Part shown: piece after piece, positions 9,101 to 20,400 of the stretch
Layout: every line of letters begins with the position of its first letter
Position numbering within the stretch: position 1 is the stretch's first letter
DNA from: Nereocystis luetkeana
Lineage: Eukaryota > Sar > Phaeophyceae > Laminariales > Laminariaceae
Assembly (NCBI GenBank): GCA_031213475.1
Contig: JARUPZ010000027.1
Span: 310,001 to 374,000, forward strand
Direction of reading: 5' to 3'
DNA length: 64,000 nucleotides
Made by a program: the position numbers and the translations under genes
The notes under the pieces: generated by a model
The model's database searches: none
Seen by the model: the letters and a program-made list of their open reading frames with translations, nothing else
Told to the model about the DNA's origin: nothing

Positions 9101-11472
9101 GGCGGCGCGGTTGCCAACTTTGGTCACCTTGTCTTCAAGAGCGCCAGCACCTTTGCATCTAACACTGCTCAAGGTGAGCTGGGAAAGGTTTTTCACCAGC
9201 AGCAACCACCAGCTTACGGTTCCGTCACCGGTACTGTACGAGTATTATAATATAGTTTTGATACTGCCATATAATGGAGGTCACCCAAGGTTTTGGCGAG
9301 CTCACCAGACATTTTATGTCGGATGTGTACCTGTCCTGGCGTTTTCAAAGGAAACCGTTGTGGTGTTGTTCCGGTGTATTGGAACGGTTACGGGACATTC
9401 GATGGGTTATGTCGGTCCCCTTACACTCTTTTCGTGCCTCGAATGCATTGTCATTCGCTTGCGCTTGACCCGCGATTGATTAAGTCAGCAAGTGGAAGCC
9501 GCAGCGCCGAGATACGTGATCTGACGAAATAGTCTTGAATCCGGTCAGCACGGAGAGACGCAAGAGGATACGTGTCCATGCACACTTTCAGGCATGACTT
9601 GTTCACTGCTAAATTTGCTAAACTCCTAAGCATGCGGGCCGTACCACCCCGCCCCCCCCCGCCCGCCCACCCCTTACATTATTTCATGGTATGATGTTTT
9701 CCAGAGGACCGCGATGAAGACGGTGGCCATGGCGGAGCAATCTTCACTTATTTCGGCTCAACCACAGTGTTCGAGCGCAGGACGGCTATGCAGTTCAACA
9801 AGGGCGCAAGCGGTGGAGCACTTTACAACCTGGGGACCACCGTCCTAGAAAGCGCTGGCTTCATCCGGGGCAACCAAGCTTCGGTGAGAAATAAGGCGAA
9901 AACACTGTCCATGCGGTAAAAAAAGTTGGTTCAATAATTCCAGGTGTAGCCACCCCGCCGCTTTGGTGTTTTCTTTAGGCTACAAACGAGATCAGAGGAC
10001 AGGACGTCATTGGGATGCATCAGTATATTGATATCATATCCCTGGTTTCGACTGGCAACGGTAAGGTGGAGTGAATGAAGCGCATGCCCCCCTCCGTCCT
10101 CATGGCAACTAACTACTACTGCAACACTAACCGATGCATCTACTACTACCGCTTACTTTGATAGGGAACCGACAGAGCAAACGGTGGCCACATCTACACG
10201 AGCGGATATGTTTCCATTGCCGGCGATGTCAACTTCCGCGAAGGCTTGTCTATGGGCGATGTGAGTGCGTTGTCGATATGTTGTACATATCACATGTGTG
10301 CTTGATTTACGTTCGTTCTGCGTAGATTGTTTTAGGGTATGCGTGGCGGTATCAATCTATAGCAACGTAGCTATTAGAGGTTGCGCAGACTCGTCACGTA
10401 CACTCTATATCTATAGGGCGCGGAACATGCTTTATCGCGTACCTGGTATGTTATTTACCATCGGAGTTCGCATGCATGCAGTTTCTCACGAACATTAGTT
10501 TTCGACATATCGTGATCCCAGTTTAATGTCTGAAATCTAGAGCAGTGGACTCCGCACCAATCATGTACCTGGTATGTAGGAACCTGGTGCTTTTTGAGCG
10601 CGGCCTATGTGTCAATATTGCTGTCTGCGACGATGATATGCCACACCCGGAAGAAACGTAAGACCCGAGCCCCCGACGTCTTCAGTTAGGACAAATCCAT
10701 TTCCGTCTACTTTTGTGTACTCGTACGATATATACCACCCTCATCTTAATTGTAGTCCGGTTCGTTTCTTCCCGATGCTTCCGTTTCCACGGCTTTTCCT
10801 ATATTGGATTTTTCTGGCAGGGAGGAGCCGTGTACATCGATCTTGGAGGCCGGTTGACCACACATGGCGAAGTGAACTATATCGACAACCAAGCGGTGAG
10901 TCTCGGCTATATCCTGTGTCGTTTAGTTTGGTTTCTGTGATTGGTGATGATGCATCAGTGGTGCTAATAAAGGGGGAGGACTCATGACCTGCACAACTTC
11001 TAATAATACCAGTCATCATCGCCTTACTGCCTGAACGCTGATCAAATGCTTGTGGCTACTGCCGGTCCTGTGGTGTATTCGGTACATGCGTGAGAACTGC
11101 GCTTTCCGTCCACTGCGTTACTTTCTAATGAGCATCCCCTTTATTTTTTGCTGGTGAAAAAATGGAAACGGTCACCACCAAAATCGCTGACTTCGTCCCT
11201 GATTACTCTCCTCTACTCCTCCCAACGTCGCTCGCCCCCCGGTCATCTGTTGATACGACCCTGTACCGTCACCGGCCACAACTGGCTGGGTCTGCGACCT
11301 CGGTGGCCATCGGAAACTCTCTGAACATGAAATGACACCACCAACGACGATGGCCGATGAATGCGGCAACATACATCTACATGGATAATACGAAAATATG
11401 ATGCTATGGATGCAGGCGGACAGCTGCGCCGACGTCTACAACAGCGGCGAAGTCCCTGTGTGCCAGCCTTAG
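6162..11472 (+). CDS. Gene A: secreted PMP/beta-helix-repeat protein, 8 exons
   Basis: Exons: 6162-6380, 7361-7531, 8445-8570, 8939-9173, 9705-9883, 10165-10260, 10821-10895, 11416-11472 (TAG). They join in frame to 385 aa and every intron is GT-AG. Residues 1-40 form a signal peptide with a nine-Ser run (TCN repeat, 6225-6251), probably cleaved before LELTV. Residues 74-130 are a beta-rich segment (VTVDGPHKFRVTSD). From residue 133 come about eight rungs that start with GG: GGVLNVESG, GGAVYAGGN, GGGMCVASSG, GGAVANFG, GGAIFTYFG, GGALYNLG, GGHIYTSG, GGAVYIDLGG. Several end in F-x-x-N-x-A-like motifs (FASNTA), as in the chlamydial PMP repeat. The tail has two Cys (SCADVY, VCQP). Likely a secreted or cell-surface beta-solenoid; ligand unknown. 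Intron 2 holds a transposon. The start codon is chosen because it is conserved with MVLPASRF in gene B. Confidence 0.85.
7594..8160. mobile_element. TIR element (TCATTCTTATCGGAGAG family) in intron 2 of gene A
   Basis: Two pieces of one dispersed family. 7597-7690 carries TTCATTCTTATCGGAGG and GGAAGATTGAAAAATTGCGC. 7920-8160 carries the same blocks inverted (GCGCAATTTTTCAATCTTCC, AGAACGCCTCCGTATATTGA) and ends CTCTGATAAGAATGAGC. The family also occurs at 20030-21195, 30370-30616 and 39661-39737. No coding capacity is seen. Its insertion explains why intron 2 is 913 bp here but only 355 bp in gene B and 309 bp in gene C. Confidence 0.65.
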
Positions 11473-14400
11473 ACAAGGCGATATAGTGCTAGGCCTAGCT
11501 AGCAATACCTTTGACTTGATGTCCCCGATGATGATTATATGTTATTTTAATTCTAGTAGTGGTGGTGCGTTCGAGTTTAAGACACGATTGTTTTCCGTGT
11601 CACATTGCATAAAATGAGGGAGTATACCGAATACAGTATACAGTAAGTGCTATCCATCTAGAATTACAGTCAATAGTTCAGCTTACACATGCAGGCGGCA
11701 CGCTAGGAAAGCGACGAATTCCTTCGCGACACCACTTTTTTTTGTAGAGTCGCGAAACGGCTAGTCGGGACCGGGAGAGAGGGGAACGGTATTTTTGTCG
11801 GCAAACGCTTTGATGTTTTCCGAGATTTGTGGGGGGATCCTTTATGACGTGATCAGGCCCTTGGGTCTAGGGTCTTGTTCGTTTAAATTGAGGAATTCGC
11901 CGAAGAAGATCCCTCGTCAACTTGTGGGCGAGTTTTTGTAGTAAGGGAGAGAGGTAGTGTGCCGGGTTGGTTCGAGTGTTGTATGTGGGTTGCAGGCAGA
12001 TTGTTGTATAAGAGCATAGTTTGTACGTACGTAAGTGTATGTGCGTGGTCACTCATGAGGACAGATATTTGGTTATCTCGTTCTTTTGTGATGTACCAGG
12101 TAGCATGGGTAGTGGTTTGACTGCCGTGGGGGCCTTGAAAGTTCGGCCATTTCCATTTGGTGGTGGTGGCTTCGTGGTGCAAATATATGCGAAATAGCGG
12201 CGGCCTTGGATAGAAAACAGATTGCGAGTGGTAAAAAAAATGTTCAAAAAAACATTCCCGTTAAGGTACACCCCATCTACCTTAGGAATTTATTTTGTTG
12301 TACCGTACAGTACAAATACTGATAGACTTGATGCGTGAGTTCCTATATATATATGAGGCGCTCTCACCCACACCGGGTGTAGCGTAAGTAAGCGCTGCGA
12401 GAGAGAGCAGTATTGGGGCGGTGGGGTGGTCCTGCCGGCGAAACAGGGTTCATGGTGGCGTTTGGCCCATAGATTGATGCACTGACCCTTACATGGTTGT
12501 GTGAAAGTTAATTTATTGAAGTTGAAACATCTTCTCTACTACATACATCGATCTTGGTGGGATGCCTACGGCTAAGTTGCAGCATTACTGTTTTTTAGGT
12601 TGAAAAGCGACACCAGGGTAAAATCCGCACTTGGTGGTACGGTAGTAGCAATCATGCCGGTGTCTTATATTTTCCACTAATGGAAAACGCTGCCAGGTGT
12701 TACATGGGTAGTGATGATACCAGGCCGATTCAGATACTCATTTCCAGCGGCAGTGGCGAATTCCAGCCTGTCTGGTGATAATAAAATGGCATCCGGTGTC
12801 GACATGTCCGGTGTCCATATGTATCTGTCGGGAGTTATTTATCGACGTCCAAATGAGCTTGTTCCTTGTTTTCACCATGTCATATACCAGGGGTATATGG
12901 TACCTGTGACGATATTTCGTATACATACTTCTTTCCACACTCCTAGAAATAGTCGAATTTGTCCATGGGTCAGTCGCAAGAAGACAGACAGGCTTAGCCC
13001 GGGTCAGTCGCAAGGCGACGACGGGCTCAAGCGTTCTCCGCAAGTAAATCCCGATAAACTTTCACCAGGTTCAATAATAGCACGTGGGACCGGCATACAT
13101 TATATATAAGTGTACCAGGTATGATATATGATACCACGGGAAATGCCGCCCATCATGTTGACTGATTATTGGGGTTGGTCGATCACTAGCCCAGAGGATA
13201 GAAAAACAAAATTGAAACACAACGAGACTCCGTACCTCTGTATACCCAAGACCGATAGCCCCGGAAGAAAACGACGACATCCGATGTGATCAATGGCATC
13301 ATACAGAGTATACCTGGTACTCGTAGTACATACATAAAACAACTGAAACGAGCAATAAATAACAGGAAAAAAGGCAATTGGGGTAGGCCAGCAAGGCGTA
13401 GATAACATGTAGAACAGCGGAGAAGGACCAAATCGCGCAACGCGCTCTAATTTAACAGCAGTTAGTTGAGATACGGCAATATTTGTTGTGTTGTATCAGG
13501 CACGGTGGTGGCGGTCTCGACCAAGCGGCAGCCTCTTCCCTCACTAGTACTGCTACTACAGTACTACGACAATTATTATAGCCTTCTCAGCAGTTATTAT
13601 GCCCCGCCCCCCGTTGCCCGCAACGGTATCGACGGTCGATTTGCTGGTTCCCGTGCTCTTTCGGCGTGATGCAATTCGTTCCACTACACTACAACAGTAG
13701 GAGTGTACATATTTGTCGCTTCTTTCTCCATCTCCAAGGACCGTAAAAAATGTAAGTCTTCGCATGAAAACCGTTCCGCGCTGTTGACGGACCGCCGCTC
13801 CGTTGATGCACCAACATCTTCACAATATCTTATTGCGTGTTGCGTAAATCCGCACATACATCACATGTTGAACATCGTACTGCGCCTAAACCGTAAGGAG
13901 GTCTCTACCTCGTGGGTGGTCGTCTTAGTTGTCAGCGTCGAACGATGCCTCCCCGTGACGCGCCCCAATGGTGACCATCTAAATAATTGCCTAACCGTAC
14001 GTGCCTCGTCATGGCTAATTAATACAGTTATCGGGTGTCCCTCGTCGAGCGCTGAGCTGACCAAAAGGCGTGCCTATCTATGCTAGACGTCATAAATGAT
14101 GGTCAGCTGGTAAGGTTATTAAGACAAGTATGAGCGCTTGTAAGGTTGCGGAAGGCCAACGGGGCCTCATGTTGAAGGGTTGTGTCTAATGCGGCATTGT
14201 CCTAGTCCGGACCTCCAGTGCAAACAATAGCCTCCCACCAGGCGCTCATTATACACCCATACTCTTTCGCACTTTACTAGTCCTCATACAATTTATTTTG
14301 ACACCAGGCGCTCATTTTACGCTCACTCGTACTCTTTGCATTTTTCTAATAGTCCGCCAATTCAATACAATCAGCGGCTTTTTACATCAGGCGCTCAATA

Positions 14401-14777
14401 CGCACTAATACTCTTCGCACGAATACAATCATCAGGGCGGTATTGTGGACGGGCGGCAAGCGCAACGGTGGGCACGGAAACAGGAAGGGAGCGCGGACAG
14501 TGTGGATGATCGGTAAGATAACATGTTCGGGCACCTTGAACACGGGTACCTGTGTACTGTAGATACGTGCCATTTGGGGTAATGGTAAATGCTAAGGAAT
14601 ATATAGATACAACGGCAGCTGCCATCGCAGCATGCCACAGCAAGACCCATGTGTTACCATCGGCAATGGCACTACCGCGGCACGTGCCACGCGTGATTGT
14701 GACCGCGGATATTGCGTGTTATTGATGTACATAATTCGATTTTTGTCTCATCCCTATCGCACGGTGGCTCGTCACCA
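11473..14777. other. intergenic after gene A
   Basis: No supported gene. At about 11850-11875 lies a short block (AGGCCCTTGGGTCTAGG) that is also found after gene B (about 28835) and, more diverged, after gene C (about 55160), each time 355-390 bp past the stop codon. The rest is AT-balanced non-coding DNA with several TACC(T/A)GGTA palindromes (12094, 13112, 13312). GGCGCTCA is repeated three times between 14240 and 14400. Confidence 0.5.
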
Positions 14778-15702
14778 TGAGACAAGCATGAGACCACCAT
14801 GGTGGTGCCATCGACATTTCATGAGCCTATGATGGACCCAGCATGGACCTACCATGGGCCCGACATGGACCCTCCTTGGAGATACCGTGGAGATATCATG
14901 GGTCATTCATGGCCCACCATGGACCTACCATGGACTCATCATGGACTCACCATGGGGCCATCATGGCTCGACCATGGAGATGCCATGGACCCACCATAGA
15001 TCTACCATGGGTCATGCATGGCCCACCATGGACCCACCATGGGCCCGCCATAAACCCACCATGGACCCACCATGACCCCACCATGGACCCACCATGGGTT
15101 ATCCATGGCCCACCATGGACCCACCATGGGGCCGTCATGAACCCATCATGGACCCACCATGAACCCACCGTCGGTCATTTCTGGCCCACCATGGACCCAC
15201 CATGGGTCATCCATGGCCTATCATAAACTCACCAAGGACCCCCCATGGGTTCATCATGGGCTCACCATGGACCAAGGGTGCACCCACCATGAACCTGCCA
15301 TGCACCCACCATGGGTCATTCATGGCTCACCATGGAGCCACCGTCGGCCCATCCGGGCGCCATCATGGAGATGCCATGGACCCACCATGGGTCATCCATG
15401 GCCCATCACATAGACCCACCATGATCTCACCATGGGCCCCCTGTATTGGTCATCCATGGTCCACCATGGATCCACCGTAGAGATGCCATGGACCCATCGT
15501 GGGCCCACGGTGGGCCCACCGTGGGTCACCTATATCCCAACCATGGACTCACCATCATGAGCCCACCATGGGTCATCCATGGCCCACCATGCCTCCACCG
15601 TGGGTCACCTATGGCCCAACCATGGACCCATCATGGACTCACCATGGGCCCTACCATGGACCCGCAATAGGGCCACTATGGTCGCGCCATGCGGGCACCA
15701 TG
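14778..15702. repeat. CCATGG palindrome mosaic, array 1
   Basis: About 0.9 kb in which CCATGG or a one-base variant recurs roughly every 8-18 bp, joined by short spacers such as ACCCA, GGCCCA and GGTCAT. A higher-order phrase (CACCATGGGTCATCCATGGC) recurs near 15090, 15200, 15400 and 15570. Units are degenerate in both length and sequence, unlike a normal satellite. All frames are open for long stretches and would read as Met/Trp/His/Pro-rich peptide (for example HHGPTMDPPW). This is a consequence of the repeat, so no gene is called. Confidence 0.9.
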
Positions 15703-15731
15703 TTTTTTCTTGTGTTTTTGTTTTCTGGGTA

Positions 15732-15835
15732 TTACGGGGGGCCATAGTTAGCAGGACCTATAATATACATAAAAACCTATATGTTTAACAATTTTTACTA
15801 ACAGTATTTAGTCCTGTTAACTATGGCCCCCGTAA
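15732..15835. mobile_element. TA-target MITE, copy 2
   Basis: A 104-bp member of the family at 381, with TTACGGGGGGCCATAGTTA at one end, its complement at the other, and TA on each side. It lies between two parts of the CCATGG mosaic. Confidence 0.85.
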
Positions 15836-15839
15836 TAGT

Positions 15840-16098
15840 ATGTGGTCTTCTCGGTTTCTGTGGCGACTTGCACAGCGTACCGCATGTATCGGATACGTAC
15901 GTGCGCGGACCTCCTTTTTTATGTCGTGTCTGAGGTGTAGATGTGCTTCAGTTATCATGTGTACTACTGTACTCTTTCCTCGTTTTATTTTTTACCGAGG
16001 TATTTCTTCCACTCCAGAGTTGTTGAAACCTGTCCTGCGACCACGGACTGCATGGTATTGTGGCGATTAGTCAATGCGAGAACAACAACAACAACAAC
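15840..16098 (+). repeat. dispersed repeat ending in (AAC)n, copy 2
   Basis: Its 3' half (ACCGAGGTATTTCTTCCACT, CCTGTCCTGCGACCACGGAC, then AACAAC repeats at 16081-16098) matches the minus-strand repeat at 5342-5510. The CCATGG mosaic resumes directly after the (AAC)n tail, so the element has inserted into, or seeded, the array. Confidence 0.6.
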
Positions 16099-16740
16099 AT
16101 GGGCCTACCATGGGGATCCATGGCGCCCACGATGGACCCATCATGGTGGCGCCATGGAGGTGCCATGGCCCCACTATGGACCCACCATGGGGCCACCAGG
16201 ATTGAGACATGAACCCACCATGGACCCACCATCGGCCCACCATGGTGTGGCCATCAAGATGTCATGGGCCCACCCTGAACCGATCATGGGGCCACAACGA
16301 TGGCGCCATGAGGGTGCAAAGGGTCTACCATGAACCCACCACCGGCCCACCATGGGTCATCCATGGCCCATCATGCACCAACGACGGATCCACCATGGCC
16401 CCACCAGGGCCTACCGTGAACCCACCATGAAGCAATCATCGGCCTACCCTAGACACCATGAGGGCACCACGGGGGCGCCATGTTGGCGCTATAGAACCAC
16501 CATGAACCCGTCATGGAGATGTCATGGACCCACCATGGAACCACAATGCGTCACGGTGGAGCCACCAGGAACATGCCATGGACGCACCATGGCGTGACAT
16601 TGGAGGACTGAAGCCACCATGGCGACAATACGGAGTCGGCATGCAGTTGCCATGATGTTGTCGTAAAACCACCATGAAGCAACCACGAAGACGCCATGGA
16701 GACACCATGTCGGGACTATGGAGGACATGGTGGGCCATGG
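16099..16740. repeat. CCATGG palindrome mosaic, array 2 (same sense as array 1)
   Basis: Continues the pattern of array 1, with CACCATGGACCCACC-type phrases on the plus strand and CCATGG-like hexamers every 10-20 bp. It contains more variant spacers (GGCGCC, GGAGGT) than array 1. Confidence 0.85.
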
Positions 16741-17020
16741 ATCAACCATGGGGGGTTCATGATAGGCCCATGGCGCTCTCGTGGCGCGACCATGGTGGCC
16801 CCATCGTGGGTGCATGATGGGTGCATGGTGAGTCCATGATGGGCCATGGATGACCCATGATGGGTCCATGGTGGGTCCATGGTAGGCTCATGGTGCCCTC
16901 ATGGCGCCACCATGGTGGGTTCGTGGTGAGCCCATGATTGGTCCATGGTGGCTCCATGGCAACTCCGTGGCACCACCATGGTGACCGTGTGGTGGGTCCG
17001 TGGTGTGTCGATGGCATGTC
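16741..17020. repeat. CCATGG mosaic, inverted block
   Basis: Here the phrases of array 1 appear as their reverse complement: GGGTCCATGGTGGG and GGGCCATGGATGACCCATG instead of CCCACCATGGACCC and GGGTCATCCATGGCCC. The orientation switch near 16740 makes a head-to-head arrangement several hundred bases long on each side that could form an extended imperfect hairpin. Confidence 0.8.
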
Positions 17021-17890
17021 CATGGCGGCGGTGACTCCATCGTAGCTCTATGGCCTCTTCATGGTGACGCCATGTGTGCTCCATGGTGTTGCCATGATGT
17101 GGCCATGCTGTGGCCATGATGGCTCCTGTCCTCAATGGTTCCGGCATGGTGTCTCAATGACGCGTGTTATGGTGGCTCCATCGTGGCTCCAAGGACTCGC
17201 CAAGAACGCGCCATGCCGACATCATGGAGCCACTATGGTAACACCATGGAGCCACCATGGCGACTTCATGGTGACTCCCTCCATGGTGTCGACACGGTGT
17301 CGCCATGATGGCTCAAGTTTTCCATGGTCCCGCCGTGGTCCCGCCATGGTGTACTTATGGTGTCTCCATCACTTGTCCATGGCTTGTCCGTCGGCTCAAA
17401 GTGAACGCGCCATGGTGACTCCAACAGTGTGTGGCCGTGATGGCTCCAGTCCTCCATGCCTTTCCCATGGACACGCCATGAACGCGCCATGCCGACTCCA
17501 AGTGACGCCATAGTGTTGCCAGGGTGGCTCCAGTCCTACATGGTCACGCCTGGGCGTCTCCATGGCGTATTAAAAGTCACTCCATCTTGGTTCATAGTGG
17601 CTCCATGGACTCGTCATGATCGTGCCATGGCGACTACATGGAGTCTCTATGGCAACTTGCCTCCATAGCGTACTAAAAGTCGCTCCAATTTTGTTCATAG
17701 TGGCTCCACGGGCTCGCCATGAACGCGCCATGGCGACTCCATCGTATCGCCATGGAGGCTCCATGGCGACTCCATGGTGTGGCCATGGTGACTCCCTCCA
17801 TGGCGACTCCATGGTGTGGCCATGGTGACTCCATCGCGACTACATGGCGACTACACGGCGACTCCATGACGACAACATGGCGTATATCCG
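17021..17890. repeat. CCATGG mosaic, GACTC-spacer block
   Basis: CCATGG hexamers now alternate with TGACTC, CGACTC and TGGCTC spacers (CATGGCGACTCCATGG and relatives). This is a related but distinct local dialect of the same palindrome pattern. Near the right end it becomes more regular, with CCATGGTGTGGCCATGGTGA occurring twice at about 17772 and 17808. Confidence 0.85.
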
Positions 17891-17894
17891 TGGT

Positions 17895-18500
17895 GACACC
17901 ATCGCGGTTGCTGCAAAAAACACCATTGCCTTACAGCAAGTCGCAAAAGTAAGGTCAACCCTCACGGTACGTCACTGTAAGCCACACGGTAAAACACAAG
18001 TCTCAGGCATGCGAGGGAAATGACCACGGCATGTGATGCAATACCCACGGCAAGCCATGCAATACCCACGGCAAGCCATGACTACGGCAAGCCCCGCGAC
18101 CATGACCACGGCAAGGCCGGCGACAAGGACTGCGGCAAGGCTCGCGCGGTACGACTCGCGGTAGGGCCCACCGCAAGTCCCCCAGCAAGGACCCAAGTGA
18201 ACAGGGGGCCACGTGGGCCTCCGGTGAATCCTACCGACAGGATGACTAAATGCGTGCACCTTGTGGGTAGGAACACGGTGCCAAGTAGGCTGGACCCTAG
18301 GCGGGATCACGGTATCAAACTGGAACAGGGTGCGAAGTGGGTGTCTTGCCGTGGATATTGGTGTGGGTCTTGCCGGGGGCATTGTTGCCACGGGCCTCGC
18401 CGTGGGGTCTTTCCGTGGACATGCCCGCGGGCCTTGACGAGTATGCCACGGGAAGTAGAACGGAAATATCCACGCCACGGTCCATGGTAACCCATGGGCC
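17895..18500. repeat. CACGGCAAG mosaic
   Basis: Adjacent to the CCATGG block, the repeated core changes to CCACGGCAAGCC and then, after about 18340, to its complement-like form CTTGCCGTGG/CTTGCCGGGG. GCAATACCCACGGCAAGCCA is present twice in tandem (about 18039-18080). It appears to be the same type of short-core expansion with a mutated core (CACGG for CATGG), again switching orientation. Confidence 0.75.
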
Positions 18501-18615
18501 TTGCCGCGGCATCTGCCGCCGCATGCCACTTTAGAGTCGAATATTGTGCATCCGTGGGCGGTGTCGAAGATACGGCAGCACCAGGTGACCGAGGGGCCGG
18601 CATGAAAAACACTTA

Positions 18616-18720
18616 TTACGGGGGACCATAGTTAATAGGAACAAATATTGCTAGTAAAACTGGTTAAATATATAGGTTTTTATGTGTACCATAGGTCCTA
18701 TTAACTATGGCCCCCCGTAA
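18616..18720. mobile_element. TA-target MITE, copy 3
   Basis: A 105-bp member of the family with TTACGGGGGACCATAGTTAA ends and TA on both sides. Its core is in the orientation of copy 1. It lies just past the end of the palindrome mosaic. Confidence 0.85.
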
Positions 18721-18722
18721 TA

Positions 18723-20030
18723 GTGATGTGGGCGATGGAAGTCAGTGGGCAGCACCTTCACTTGGGACAAAAACGAGGTAACGGAGGACATCACAGATGA
18801 CACCTCTGGACACTACGTAGTGGGAGGCACGCCCATCAATTGCGGGTGAAAGGTGAGCCCGAGGGGGGGGTGGTATTGCCGAATGTAGTACAAGATGCCC
18901 AAAACAAGCGGTGCAGACGACGTCGTCCATCATTTAGGAGGCGAAGACTCAAGCATCGGCGTGCAGACGGAAGTGGCTCCACACTGCTACCGCATACTAT
19001 AGAAAGAGGACTACTGGCAGCACCATAATTGCTACTGCTGTTGTATCAACACCATTGACAACTAGGAAGGTGGGCCCGCTGCGGGGGCGTTATGAGGCTC
19101 TGAGGGTCGGGGGCGCGAGGGGTAGAAGTAAGTGCTATTTCGTGTGAGGACGGATGCAACTATTAATATCGTAGACGGTATATTGATGACGGTAGTTTGG
19201 TGGCGGTATATCGATGATCGTGAATGAGTGGGTGGAGTGAAGTGGGAACGCACGAAGGCAGATTCAGATAGAGAAAGGGCGGAGCAGGCACAGGGTCTCG
19301 CACTTGTCTCAAGGCCGCTATTATTGTCGAAGAACTTCCCCTCTGGTTTTCTTTTTCTTGAAAACAAATCAGGAAAAAAAGGAGAAAATACACGTATTTT
19401 AGGAGTATTTTCCTAGCAGGAAACTTACCAGAAAGCAACAAAAACAGAAAAAATACATACCAGGTACAAGGCAGCGGGGGCACAAAACGGCTCAAAATCT
19501 GGCGGGGAACGCGGCTGCGCCGTTTGTGCATTTTTTTGCCTATATATTCCGGATCTAAGATTCTGCGGACCACGATTTTCCCATCACGCCACCATTAATA
19601 CCGCTGTAGTAGCTGAATGAATGTAAAACCCCTGAAAAAAACGGGAATTGACCAAAAAGGGTAAGTTTAGCAATCTGGGAGAAGGGATCTTCAGGGATGT
19701 TTTTTGCTTGAAAAATGCGTAGGGTGGTCTACACTACTAGTCTTCGGAATCGTCGTCCGCAACTAACTGAGAATTTCCCCGGTTCGATGCCAACGCGGCG
19801 CAGCCGCGTTTATGACGAGTTTTGGCCCGTTTAGGCTGCGGTTTGGGGTCAGGGTTAGGGTTATAGGGTTTTGCGTTGGGTCTTCGCCCGCACCTTGATC
19901 CCAACAGGAACCAAAACACCTCAACAGCCTACCAACCTAAAGATCCCTTAAAGTGAATTCTAATGGTTCGTGCGTTTGCCTTTAGCAAAACAAAACTAGG
20001 AAATCGGGAAAGCAAAAAAAATACAGGAAC
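18723..20030. other. intergenic; inverted copy of a 60-bp repeat and telomere-like run
   Basis: No supported gene. 19666-19728 is the reverse complement of 35739-35803 over about 60 bp (AAGGGATCTTCAGGGATGTT against AACATCCCTAAAGATCCCTT), pointing to a dispersed repeat. At about 19849-19870 there is GGGTCAGGGTTAGGGTTATA, a short TTAGGG-type run of about two units, too short to be a telomere. Confidence 0.5.
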
Positions 20031-20400
20031 TGAGCTGCTCACTCTGATCGGAGAGCGTTTTTCCCATAATTTCCAAAGTTTGGAAATAATTGGAGATATT
20101 ATCGATATACGGAGGCGTTCTGTCACTATTCGTGAAATTCTCCAGAACCAAAAATATCAAGTTCGTTAACATTCCAATATTTGGAAAAAAAACAGGAAAA
20201 TATGGAAGATTGAAAAATTGCGCGAAAACAATGTCGAAAAATTGGAAAAAAAAGCTCTCCGATAAGTTTTTTTTCCAAATATTGGAATGTTAACGAACTC
20301 AATATTTTTGGTTCTTCTGTAGAATTTCACTAATAATAGTGACAGAACGCCTCCGTATATCGATAAACATCTCCAATTATTTCCAAACTTTGGAATTTAA
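20031..20400. mobile_element. TIR element pair, head to head
   Basis: 20037-20270 reads from a TIR-like TGATCGGAGAGCGTTTTTCC through TCCAAAGTTTGGAAATAATT, CGGAGGCGTTCTGTCACTAT, AACATTCCAATATTTGG and GGAAGATTGAAAAATTGCGC to GCTCTCCGATAAG. A second, partial copy follows in inverse orientation (20271-20400, CCAAATATTGGAATGTTAAC to CCAATTATTTCCAAACTTTG). No protein is encoded. Same family as the element in intron 2 of gene A. Confidence 0.7.

Noticed and set aside
9978-10060. Extra exon between exons 5 and 6 of gene A
   Set aside because: An AG acceptor is available, but exons 5 and 6 already join in the right phase, and genes B and C have no counterpart.
14778-17890. Many ORFs of 60-150 codons (MDPPWTHHG-like)
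   Set aside because: They arise in several frames on both strands from the CCATGG repeat itself and have no start context, splice sites or homology.
19849-19870. Telomeric repeat
   Set aside because: Only about two TTAGGG-like units, and 37105-37118 has a similar two-unit run. Too short to mean a telomere or a fusion scar.
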